Source of the DNA: CF-161 sp035259145
Lineage (GTDB): Bacteria; Chloroflexota; Dormibacteria; Dormibacterales; Dormibacteraceae
Assembly (NCBI GenBank): GCA_035259145.1
Contig: DATFWQ010000012.1
Coordinates: 1 to 14,902 of the forward strand
Reading direction: 5' to 3'
DNA: 14,902 nucleotides
Shown here: positions 1 to 6,112 of the stretch, in pieces
Numbering within the stretch: position 1 is the stretch's first letter
How the letters are laid out: every line of letters begins with the position of its first letter
Notes under the pieces: model-generated
The model's database searches: none
Seen by the model: the letters and a program-made list of their open reading frames with translations, nothing else
Told to the model about the DNA's origin: nothing
Position numbers and translations under genes: made by a program

Positions 1-622
1 CCCGGTCGCAGAGCTGCTCCGCCTCTTCCATGTAGTGAGTGGTCAGCAGGACCGTCATGCCGCTCTGCTCACGCAGCGTCTGGACCCGCTCCCAGACACC
101 CGCCCTGGCGACCGGGTCAAGGCCGATCGTCGGCTCGTCCAGGATCAGCAGCCGCGGTCGGTTGACGAGAGCCTGCGCCAGCTCGAGGCGGCGCACCATG
201 CCGCCGGAATACGTCTTGACCAGCCGCCCCGCCGCAGCACCCAGGCCCATCAGAACCAGCGCCTCGTCGACGCGAGGCTTGAGCTGGGCGCGGGGTACGT
301 CGAACAGACGGGCGAACAGCCACACGTTCTCCCGGCCGGTCAGCTGCGCGTCCGCAGAGAGCTGCTGGGGAACGTACCCGATCGACCTGCGCACCTCCAT
401 GGCACGGCCGCGGACGTTGAGTCCGAACACGTTGGCGGTGCCCTGGTCGGGGTGGAGCAGGGTGGCCAGGATGCGGATGGTCGTCGTCTTGCCGGCTCCG
501 TTCGGCCCCAGCAGTCCGAAGACCTCGCCCGCACCGACCTCGAACCCGACTCCGTCCAGCGCCTGGACAGGACCGAAGCGGTGGCGAAGGCCGGCGCACT
601 GCACGGCTGCAGGGGAGGACAC
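1..622 (-). CDS. ABC transporter ATP-binding protein, DrrA-like drug export type (3' part cut off by window edge)
   Basis: This is the nucleotide-binding subunit of an ABC exporter. It would hydrolyse ATP on the cytoplasmic face to drive a separate membrane permease, probably encoded past the left edge. About 207 codons are visible and read through position 1 without a stop. Motifs in order: Walker A GPNGAGKTT at residues 39-47, Q-loop glutamine near 86 (YVPQQ), signature YSGGM at 138-142, Walker B LLILDEP at 158-164, and switch histidine 196 in TTHYMEEAE. The text around these (RSIGYVPQ, GLDPVAR, TTHYMEEAEQLCDR) matches the daunorubicin-resistance DrrA/CcmA group. The GTG at 622 is the earliest possible start because a TGA lies two codons upstream; a GGGGAGGG stretch about 12 bases before it could be the ribosome binding site. 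The gene follows the XRE regulator by 49 bp on the same strand, so the two may be co-transcribed and the exporter may be under its control. The substrate cannot be told from sequence. Confidence 0.9.
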   Translation of the reverse strand, partial: MSSPAAVQCAGLRHRFGPVQALDGVGFEVGAGEVFGLLGPNGAGKTTTIRILATLLHPDQGTANVFGLNVRGRAMEVRRSIGYVPQQLSADAQLTGRENVWLFARLFDVPRAQLKPRVDEALVLMGLGAAAGRLVKTYSGGMVRRLELAQALVNRPRLLILDEPTIGLDPVARAGVWERVQTLREQSGMTVLLTTHYMEEAEQLCDR

Positions 623-671
623 GGGTCAATTGTGCCCTCCCCGGGCTGACGAGGCGAGGTCGTGGGGGTGC

Positions 672-1961
672 TCAGGCGAGCAGCATCAGCTGCTCATCCA
701 GCCGCCGCACGGCCCGTGCGTCCTGCCACGGCGTCAGCCGCCGGCGGGCGCCGCTTATCCGCTGGATCAACATGGCCAGCCCGTTCTCGCTGGACATCCT
801 CAACGACTGTCCCAGGAGGTCACAGGCCTGCTCCACCTCGTGCTGCTCCGCGTATGCGGCTGCCAGGTCGGTGAGCATCGCGCATCGCTGCGGCGCCGTC
901 GGCGGGGCGACGTTCACCACCGCGGACTCCAGGACCTTGCTGGCCTCCTCATACCGCCCCAAAGCAAGCGCGCAGCTTCCCCGGTAACCGCTGAGGCGGC
1001 CGGCATCCCAGCGCGGAAAGTAGCCGCTGTCCGAGAACCCCGTCCGGGCGAGGACGGTCTCGGCCTCGTCGAGGTCGCTGTGGGCTCCGACGTCGTCTCC
1101 GGAGACGGCGCGGTCTTCGGCGCGGCTGGCCAGCACGTAGATCTTGACCTGCGGTCGAGAGCCCGTCTTCACGTGGCTGGCTGCCTCGTCCAGAAGGGCC
1201 AGCGCCCTGCGGTTGTCTCCGCCGTAGCTGCCGTACGGGATCGGGGTGTGCTGGAGCCGGCTGAGGGTTAGCGACAGGGCTAGGGTCGACTCATCGCCCG
1301 CCTCCGCAGCCAGCTGGCGGGCGAGGCTGCAGAGCGAGCTGGCGTCACCCCGATTTTCCAGCAGGTGTGACAGCCGCCCCGCCGTCGCAGCGGTCTCAGC
1401 GCCCATAGACTGCAGTCGCCGGCGAGCATCGGGTGGCTGGGAAGCCTGCAATGCGCCGGTCAAGATCGCGAGGTGACTTCTCAGGGCAGGCAGGAGAACT
1501 CGCGGCGCAAGTGTCTCCGCCTGACGCATGTAGCTGTTGGTAAGAGCCCGCAGGTCATTCAACATCGGGGCGTCGGCCGGGCCTCCAGCGCCCCTCATGA
1601 GGGTACTGACGCGGTCCCAATCGAGCATGGTGGCCCCGCTGACCACGGCCAGGTACTCCAGAAACCGGCGACGTCTCACGTCGTTCTCCTTCGTCAGAGC
1701 AGCATCAACCCTGTCGACGAGCCCGAGCTCGTCTGCGGGCAGCTCGAACAGTTCGCAAAGCAGCGCTACGTAGCGGGGAGTCGGGCGCCGCACTCCTCGC
1801 TCCCACCTGCCGACCATGTGGGCGTCGACGCCAAGCTCGCCTGAGCCGGAGTGTTCAACGAGCCGGTGAAGTCGCTCGGCGACGTCCTCCAGTGTCCATG
1901 CGTTCAGCCGGCGGTGGTACCGCAAGGGCTCGTTCGGGCTCCGGTTGCACCTGTCAGCCAT
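672..1961 (-). CDS. XRE-family helix-turn-helix regulator with C-terminal TPR-like helical repeats
   Basis: This predicted cytoplasmic DNA-binding regulator has 429 residues. The N-terminal 20-85 form a Cro/C1-type helix-turn-helix (TLEDVAERL, then MVGRWERGVRRPTPRYVALL, then LFELPADELGL). A short basic linker (VRRRRFLEYLA, about 94-104) leads into roughly 300 residues of Ala/Leu-rich helical pairs, such as SYRGSCALALGRYEEA-like and DLAAAYAEQHEVEQA segments, which look like tetratricopeptide repeats. This architecture is common in Streptomyces and related soil bacteria, where such proteins act as pathway or differentiation regulators; the ligand or partner is usually unknown. The ATG at 1961 has GGGAG six bases upstream. 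That site lies in a possible hairpin (see 1967-1988). Upstream of it is an ABC exporter gene in the same direction, so local control of drug export is a reasonable inference but not shown. Confidence 0.85.
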   Translation of the reverse strand: MADRCNRSPNEPLRYHRRLNAWTLEDVAERLHRLVEHSGSGELGVDAHMVGRWERGVRRPTPRYVALLCELFELPADELGLVDRVDAALTKENDVRRRRFLEYLAVVSGATMLDWDRVSTLMRGAGGPADAPMLNDLRALTNSYMRQAETLAPRVLLPALRSHLAILTGALQASQPPDARRRLQSMGAETAATAGRLSHLLENRGDASSLCSLARQLAAEAGDESTLALSLTLSRLQHTPIPYGSYGGDNRRALALLDEAASHVKTGSRPQVKIYVLASRAEDRAVSGDDVGAHSDLDEAETVLARTGFSDSGYFPRWDAGRLSGYRGSCALALGRYEEASKVLESAVVNVAPPTAPQRCAMLTDLAAAYAEQHEVEQACDLLGQSLRMSSENGLAMLIQRISGARRRLTPWQDARAVRRLDEQLMLLA

Positions 1962-1966
1962 GCGGT

Positions 1967-1988
1967 CTCCCGCCCGTGAGGGGCGGAG
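1967..1988 (-). promoter_or_regulatory. Hairpin in the 5' UTR that would bury the regulator's ribosome binding site
   Basis: Read on the minus strand, CTCCGCCC (1988-1981) can pair with GGGCGGGAG (1975-1967) around a five-base loop with one bulged G. The 3' arm contains the GGGAG that serves as ribosome binding site for the XRE gene starting at 1961. This could keep translation of the regulator low. It may also be a chance pairing in GC-rich DNA. Confidence 0.3.
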
Positions 1989-2195
1989 CCCAGGTCATCA
2001 CCGCAGGGCATGGTTCGACGTTGCGGAGCGGTGACCGCCGAGACCTGGGAATCCGCCTCACGACGAGATGTGATCAAAGCCGATCCGGGTCGCTCATTGA
2101 TAGGGCCAGAGTCAGGCCATTTCTCTCAGCGATCTCTCAGGAATATGGCGGCAATGACGCACACTCTGGAAACGATGGGCGTACCGGCCGGGAGA

Positions 2196-2225
2196 CCGGG
2201 AATCGGGGGCCGCCCCTCTTCCCGG
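2196..2225 (-). terminator. Hairpin terminator candidate after the GlsB-like gene
   Basis: CCGGGAA (2196-2202) and TTCCCGG (2219-2225) are perfect inverted copies. Inside them GGGG (2206-2209) can pair with CCCC (2213-2216) around a three-base loop. The structure begins nine bases beyond the stop codon of the minus-strand gene ending at 2234. There is no T-run, so this would be a GC-hairpin type terminator or 3' end stabiliser. Confidence 0.45.
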
Positions 2226-2233
2226 CCTTTGCG

Positions 2234-2542
2234 TCAGAGCAGACGGCGGCGCGCCGACCCAAGCCCGACCAGTCGCAGGATCAGCAGCAGGATGACCGAG
2301 CCGACGAACGCGATCACGATCTGGCCCAGCACCGAAGTGGAGGGGATCTCCAGGGGCGTCAGGACGTGCGCGGTCAGGAAGTCGCGCAGGATGAGGAAGC
2401 CAAGGAGCGCGCCCAGGATGCCGACGACTATGTCTCCCCCCAGGCCGAAGCCGTGGCCGGCGACCACGTGCGTTGCGAGGAAGCCCGCTACCAGGCCGAC
2501 CAGGATGATCAGCAGTAGATGATCGAGAGCCATAACTCTCAC
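2234..2542 (-). CDS. GlsB/YeaQ/YmgE family small membrane protein (transglycosylase-associated)
   Basis: This is a 99-102 residue integral membrane protein. It shows three hydrophobic segments: LLLIILVGLVAGFLATHVV near the N-terminus, a Gly-rich middle segment (DIVVGILGALLGFLIL), and IVIAFVGSVILLLILRLVGL near the C-terminus, followed by a basic tail. The Gly-rich pattern with GLVAG and GDIVVGILGALLG matches the GlsB/YeaQ/YmgE family, often linked to envelope stress. Its biochemical role is unknown. AGGAGG at about 2547-2553 precedes two possible starts: GTG at 2542 (four bases away) and ATG at 2533, giving MALDHLL (13 bases away). I keep the longer form with little preference. A good sigma-70 type promoter is visible at 2584-2612. 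The gene is divergent from leuS. Confidence 0.85.
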   Translation of the reverse strand: MRVMALDHLLLIILVGLVAGFLATHVVAGHGFGLGGDIVVGILGALLGFLILRDFLTAHVLTPLEIPSTSVLGQIVIAFVGSVILLLILRLVGLGSARRRLL

Positions 2543-2583
2543 ATATCCTCCTGTGTAATGAGTAAAAGGCTTATAGCAGCCCG

Positions 2584-2612
2584 ATAGTATATAGGCCCTT
2601 GAGCGCTGTCAA
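2584..2612 (-). promoter_or_regulatory. Housekeeping-type promoter for the GlsB-like gene
   Basis: On the minus strand a perfect TTGACA -35 box (2612-2607) is followed by a 17-base spacer and TACTAT (2589-2584). An overlapping TATACT box sits two bases earlier. Transcription would start near 2577, giving a leader of about 35 bases that carries AGGAGG. The surrounding run is unusually AT-rich for this window. Confidence 0.65.
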
Positions 2613-2622
2613 GCGAGCCATC

Positions 2623-2650
2623 TTGCTCATGGTATGCTGGCCTCTAGGAT
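2623..2650 (+). promoter_or_regulatory. Candidate promoter for the leuS leader
   Basis: TTGCTC (2623-2628), a 16-base spacer and TAGGAT (2645-2650) fit the loose TTGNNN/TAGRRT promoter pattern of high-GC Gram-positive bacteria. The expected start point is about 2657, only a few bases before the ATG of the leader peptide at 2661, so that peptide would be translated from a leaderless or nearly leaderless message. The -35 match is weak; the -10 match and position are better. Confidence 0.45.
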
Positions 2651-2660
2651 GACGTTCACT

Positions 2661-2714
2661 ATGACCACCGCCCGGGAGCGCGCGCTCCTTGCCCTGGGAG
2701 GTTCCAGGACCTAG
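2661..2714 (+). CDS. Leucine-containing leader peptide of the leuS attenuator (17 aa)
   Basis: ATG at 2661 opens a 17-codon frame, MTTARERALLALGGSRT, ending at TAG 2712-2714. Three of the five codons at 685-696 of this leader (2685-2696) are leucine (CTC CTT, GCC, CTG). They sit immediately before the first antiterminator strand, where control codons sit in attenuators of the pheM or trpL type. In-frame ATGs at 2634 and 2649 give longer versions with the same C-terminus. There is no clear ribosome binding site; initiation on a message starting near 2657 is the likeliest reading. The peptide itself probably has no function. Slow leucyl-tRNA supply would stall the ribosome on the Leu codons. 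Confidence 0.6.
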   Translation: MTTARERALLALGGSRT

Positions 2715-2747
2715 CGCGCTCTCACACGCCTGCTCCTGGAGCCTCCC
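2680..2747 (+). promoter_or_regulatory. Attenuator: pause hairpin and antiterminator upstream of leuS
   Basis: Two exclusive folds can be drawn. The pause (1:2) hairpin pairs GCGCGCT (2680-2686) with AGCGCGC (2713-2719), and inside it CCTGG (2693-2697) with CCAGG (2704-2708). The antiterminator (2:3) pairs 2696-2709 with 2734-2747, 14 consecutive pairs including one G-U. It takes up the CCTCCC that the terminator needs. A ribosome held at the Leu codons (2685-2690) covers strand 1 and leaves 2:3 free to form, giving read-through. A ribosome that reaches the stop at 2712 covers strand 2, so the terminator forms. No T-box motif is present, so this is ribosome-mediated, not tRNA-binding, control. 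Confidence 0.65.
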
Positions 2748-2771
2748 GATTAGCGATCGGGAGGTTTTTTT
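2742..2771 (+). terminator. Intrinsic terminator that also hides the leuS ribosome binding site
   Basis: CCTCCCGAT (2742-2750) and ATCGGGAGG (2756-2764) form a perfect 9-bp stem with loop TAGCG, followed directly by seven T residues (2765-2771). The leuS GTG begins at 2772, the next base. The 3' arm holds GGGAGG (2759-2764), which at seven bases from the GTG is the obvious ribosome binding site. The hairpin can therefore stop transcription and, in transcripts that escape, block translation initiation. Confidence 0.85.
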
Positions 2772-5096
2772 GTGCCCGAGAGACCTGATGAGTATCGAGT
2801 CGCTGAAGTCGAGATGCGCTGGCAGGCGCGATGGGAGGCCGACCACGTCGACCGTCTCGATCTGGAGGCGGTCGCGCAGACTGAGAAGTTCTACAACCTG
2901 GTCGAGTTCCCGTACCCCTCGGCCGAGGGACTTCACCTGGGTCACGTTTTCACCTACGGGGGCGCCGACACGTTTGGGCGTTACCTGCGCATGCGCGGCC
3001 GCAGGGTCTTCCAGCCGATCGGCTTCGACGCCTTTGGCATTCACACCGAGAACTTCGCCCTGAAAGTCGGGGAGCACCCGGGACGTCTGACCGGCCGCAC
3101 AGTGGCGAACTACCGGAGACAGCTGATTCGGCTGGGCGTGGCCTTTGCCTGGGACCGACAGGTCGTCACAAGCGATCCGGCCTACTACCGCTGGACGCAG
3201 TGGATCTTCCTCAAACTGTTCGACGCCGGGCTGGCCGTGCGCAAGACAGCCCCGGTGGTCTGGTGCCCCTCGTGTCAGACGGTGCTTGCGAAAGAGCAGC
3301 TGGAGGGAGGCGACCGCTGCGAGCGGTGCCGCACCGTTGTGACGCAGCGAGTGATGCAGCAGTGGTTCCTGCGAATCACCGCTTATGCCGACAGACTGCT
3401 CGACGGCCTGGATGGGCTCGACTGGCCCGAGTTCGCGAAGCGCCTGCAGCGTGAGTGGATCGGCCGCTCGCACGGCGTAGAGGTCGACTTCGAGATCGAC
3501 GGCGCGGGCGAGCGGCTGCCGGCGTTCACGACACGCCCTGACACGCTGTTCGGCGTGACCTTCCTGGCTGTCTCGCCGCACCACGAGCGAGCCGCCGAGC
3601 TGATCGGACGCTCCGCCGTGCACCCCGCGACCGGCGCTCGCGTTCCCATCCATGCGGCCGAGTACGTCGTCGGCGGATACGGCAGCGGCGTCGTGATGGG
3701 CGTTCCGGCCCATGACGCAAGGGACTGGGCATTTGCAATGTCGCATCAGCTGCCGGTGTGCCGCGTCATTGATCCGGGGCGTGATGTCGGTGTCGGAGCC
3801 TGGGCAGGCAAGGGGGTGCTGGTCGACTCGGGCCGGTTCACCGGGCTTGCCTCCGAGAGCGCTCGCACGCGAATCGCCGACTGGCTGGAGGAGCACGGCG
3901 CCGGACGTCGGGCCACGCGCTACCGTCTGCATGACTGGCTGATCTCGCGGCAGCGCTACTGGGGACCGCCGATCCCGGTGGTCTACTGCGCGGACTGCGG
4001 CGTTGTCCCGGTGCCCGATGACCAGCTTCCGGTCCTGCTGCCTGACATCGCGGACTTCCGGCCGAGCGGGAGCGGGCTTTCGCCGCTCGCGAAGGTAGAG
4101 TCGTTCGTGCGCACAGCGTGTCCTCGCTGTGGCGGTCCCGCCCGCCGTGAGACGGACGTCTCGGACACGTTCGTCGATTCGGCGTGGTACTTCCTCCGCT
4201 ATCCGTCGACGGACTTCGACGACAGGGCCTGGGATCCCCGACGCACGGCCCGGTTGCTGCCCGTGGACATCTACGCCGGTGGGGCCGAGCACGTGACGCG
4301 CCACCACCTCTACGCACGTTTCATGACGCATGCGCTTCACGATCTGGGACTGGTGCCCTTCGCAGAGCCGTTCCCGAAGCTGCGCGTGCACGGCACGGTG
4401 CTCGAGGGCGGCGCCAAGATGAGCAAGAGCCGCGGCAACGTCATCAACCCCGACGACCACGTAGAACGGGTGGGCGCGGACAACCTCCGCATGTACCTGC
4501 TGTTTTGCGGCGACTGGCAGGAGGGTGGGGAGTTCAGCGACGCCGGGCTTCGGGGGATCGTCCGCTTCACCCGCCGCCTGTGGCGTCTTTTGACCTCGGT
4601 GCACCAGCCGGGACCAGGCGCCGTCGACCTGGCGCCTCTGGACCGGGCGGTGGCCCGCATCCAGCGCGAGGTCGAGCGCTTGAAGTTCAACACCGCCATC
4701 GCTGCCCTGATGGAGCTGGCCCGGTGGGCGGAGCGGGAGCGGCCGCGGATGTCGGCCGGTGCGTGGTCCCGGACGTCGAGAACGATCACCCTGCTCCTGG
4801 CGCCTCTCGCGCCGCACATGGCGGAAGAGGCGTGGGCTCGCCTGGGAGGCGTCTACTCGGTGCACCTGCAGCCGTGGCCGGACCACGATCCGCGACTGCT
4901 GGTAGAGGATGAGGTCACCCTGGTTGTCCAGATCAACGGACGGGTAAGGGCTCGTCTGGCCGCGCCGGCGGGGCTCTCCGAGCGCGAAGCGGTGGACCTG
5001 GCGCTGGCCGCCGACACCGTGGCGCGGCTGCTCGACGGACGCCGGCCGCGGCGGGTTGTCCACGTGCCCGACCGTCTGGTCAACCTGGTGGTGTAG
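2772..5096 (+). CDS. leuS: Leucyl-tRNA synthetase, compact form
   Basis: This class Ia synthetase charges tRNA-Leu with leucine in the cytoplasm. The 774 residues include the HLGH signature at 55-58 after FPYPS, a first zinc ribbon (Cys165, 168, 183, 186), the CP1 editing domain with TTRPDT at 253-258 and GVPAHDARD at 310-318 (the Asp that anchors the amino group in editing), a second Cys cluster (406, 409, 450, 453), DTFVDSAWYFLRY at about 465-477, and KMSKS at 549-553. The C-terminus ends in the usual QINGRVRAR-type tRNA-binding domain, so it is complete and looks editing-competent. It is about 90 residues shorter than E. coli LeuRS. One reason is that only some 42 residues separate YAGGAEH from KMSKS, so the leucine-specific domain present there in E. 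coli and Thermus is absent. The GTG start follows GGGAGG by seven bases. Expression is probably controlled by the attenuator upstream. Confidence 0.95.
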   Translation: MPERPDEYRVAEVEMRWQARWEADHVDRLDLEAVAQTEKFYNLVEFPYPSAEGLHLGHVFTYGGADTFGRYLRMRGRRVFQPIGFDAFGIHTENFALKVGEHPGRLTGRTVANYRRQLIRLGVAFAWDRQVVTSDPAYYRWTQWIFLKLFDAGLAVRKTAPVVWCPSCQTVLAKEQLEGGDRCERCRTVVTQRVMQQWFLRITAYADRLLDGLDGLDWPEFAKRLQREWIGRSHGVEVDFEIDGAGERLPAFTTRPDTLFGVTFLAVSPHHERAAELIGRSAVHPATGARVPIHAAEYVVGGYGSGVVMGVPAHDARDWAFAMSHQLPVCRVIDPGRDVGVGAWAGKGVLVDSGRFTGLASESARTRIADWLEEHGAGRRATRYRLHDWLISRQRYWGPPIPVVYCADCGVVPVPDDQLPVLLPDIADFRPSGSGLSPLAKVESFVRTACPRCGGPARRETDVSDTFVDSAWYFLRYPSTDFDDRAWDPRRTARLLPVDIYAGGAEHVTRHHLYARFMTHALHDLGLVPFAEPFPKLRVHGTVLEGGAKMSKSRGNVINPDDHVERVGADNLRMYLLFCGDWQEGGEFSDAGLRGIVRFTRRLWRLLTSVHQPGPGAVDLAPLDRAVARIQREVERLKFNTAIAALMELARWAERERPRMSAGAWSRTSRTITLLLAPLAPHMAEEAWARLGGVYSVHLQPWPDHDPRLLVEDEVTLVVQINGRVRARLAAPAGLSEREAVDLALAADTVARLLDGRRPRRVVHVPDRLVNLVV

Positions 5097-5160
5097 GGCT
5101 CGCAGCCCGGAGTTCCGCAAACCCGCGACCCAGTGGCCACCAGTTACCCTGGTTGGCGCG

Positions 5161-5679
5161 ATGAGCCAGGGCAAACTTACGAAGGAGCAGCTGCTGGAGC
5201 GGATCGAGGGCGGCTGGGCCGAGCTGGACCGGCTCCAGGCCGGTCTGGATGCCGAAGCAGCGGCCAGGCCTCCCAGCGACGAGTGGGGCCTCAAGGACCA
5301 CCTCGCCCACATCGCGGCGTGGGAGCTGTCCCTTGTCGCCCTTCTGACCGGAGGCGATCGCTCGGCGGCAGTCGGCGTCCCGCCGGGCGGCCCCCATGAG
5401 ACGGACTCGATCAACGCGGTCATCCAGCTGCGGCTGCGCGGGCTCACCGCAGCCGAGGTTCGCGCGCTGCTACGCGGCACCCACGCTCAACTGCGCGACG
5501 CTCTCGCGCCGCTGACGGATGACGACCTGTTGCTGCCCTACTCGCACTACCAGCCCAAGGAAGCTGGTGAAAGCGGGAACCAGCCGGTCATCGGCTGGAT
5601 CGCTGGCAACACCTACGACCACGTCCGCGAACACATCGACGCGATGAGAGCCCTGGCCGGTTCGGCCGGCAGCAGCTGA
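5161..5679 (+). CDS. ClbS/DfsB (DinB-like) four-helix bundle protein
   Basis: This 172-residue protein opens with MSQGKLTKEQLLERI, followed by a helical region with WGLKDHLAHIAAWE at about 42-55 and a C-terminal GNTYDHVREHIDAMR at about 149-163. That pattern is typical of the DUF1706/ClbS-DfsB group of the DinB superfamily. His50, His154 and His158 are placed where DinB proteins carry a metal-binding His triad. Family members include ClbS, which protects colibactin producers, and thiol-dependent transferases; the substrate here is unknown. I start at ATG 5161 because homology begins there. There is no ribosome binding site, but TACCCT (5145-5150) lies ten bases before the ATG, which suits a leaderless transcript. 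The gene follows leuS by 64 bp on the same strand and may also receive read-through. Confidence 0.75.
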   Translation: MSQGKLTKEQLLERIEGGWAELDRLQAGLDAEAAARPPSDEWGLKDHLAHIAAWELSLVALLTGGDRSAAVGVPPGGPHETDSINAVIQLRLRGLTAAEVRALLRGTHAQLRDALAPLTDDDLLLPYSHYQPKEAGESGNQPVIGWIAGNTYDHVREHIDAMRALAGSAGSS

Positions 5680-5702
5680 GCAGCTGAGTCACCACCGCCG
5701 CA

Positions 5703-5726
5703 CGGCCCGTCGGGCCGGGCGGGCCG
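5703..5726. terminator. GC hairpin between convergent genes
   Basis: CGGCCCG (5703-5709) can pair with either CGGGCCG copy downstream (5711-5717 or 5720-5726). It lies between the stop of the ClbS-like gene (5679) and the stop of the convergent GYD gene (5737), so it could serve both strands. There is no T-run on either side. Confidence 0.4.
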
Positions 5727-5736
5727 CTCGAAGGCT

Positions 5737-6030
5737 TCAAGGCAGCTCGGAAATGATCCTTCGGTACTCGGCCTCCGGGAATGCGCGCAGGGTCTCGGTG
5801 GTCACGTTGCCTCTCGATCCGATGGCGAGCGCGAACTTCGCAGCGGTCTCGTCGTCCGGCGCATCGAATACGGTGGCCAGGTCGTAGCGGCCCATCGTCA
5901 GATATACAGCCCTTATCTCCCCACCCAGCGAGCTGGCGAGCTGCCTGGCCGCATCAAGCCTGGCGGGAGATTCCTTGATGTTCTGAATGCCGGCCTGCGT
6001 GTATCGCAAGAGCACGAGATAGGTGGGCAT
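5737..6030 (-). CDS. GYD domain-containing protein
   Basis: This is a 97-residue soluble protein. It begins MPTYLVLLRYTQAGIQNIK and contains the family's typical MGRYDLATVFDAPDDETAAKFAL segment (about 46-68), with the GYD-equivalent GRYD at 47-50, then TTETLRAFPEAEYRRII at the end. GYD proteins (PF08734) are small ferredoxin-like-fold proteins of unknown function, common in high-GC soil bacteria. The ATG at 6030 has GGAGG eight bases upstream, so I choose it over an in-frame extension to 6246 that would run into the neighbouring MFS gene. It is divergent from the MFS gene with 82 bp between starts. Confidence 0.85.
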   Translation of the reverse strand: MPTYLVLLRYTQAGIQNIKESPARLDAARQLASSLGGEIRAVYLTMGRYDLATVFDAPDDETAAKFALAIGSRGNVTTETLRAFPEAEYRRIISELP

Positions 6031-6112
6031 GCCTGCAACCTCCGCAACAAATTGAGCCGTAGTCTGGCGACCTGGCCGGCGCCCGTCCAGCGCGGAGTTC
6101 AGAATCAACGAC

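Noticed and set aside
39..1271. 410-codon plus-strand open frame
   Set aside because: It is antisense to the ABC ATPase and the XRE regulator, both of which show full family motifs; its composition is typical of a shadow frame.
2657..2771. T-box riboswitch before leuS
   Set aside because: There is no T-box motif (AGGGTGGNACCGCG-like) and no room for a long stem I; a Leu-codon leader peptide explains the terminator better.
2571..5480. 969-codon open frame on the minus strand
   Set aside because: It lies opposite leuS and the ClbS-like gene. Its product is Arg/Pro/Ser-rich with no recognisable domain, while the plus strand carries clear LeuRS motifs. It is a GC-rich antisense shadow.
5669..5686. 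Tandem GCAGCTGA repeat at the end of the ClbS-like gene
   Set aside because: Two 8-bp copies only, spanning the stop codon; no sign of function.
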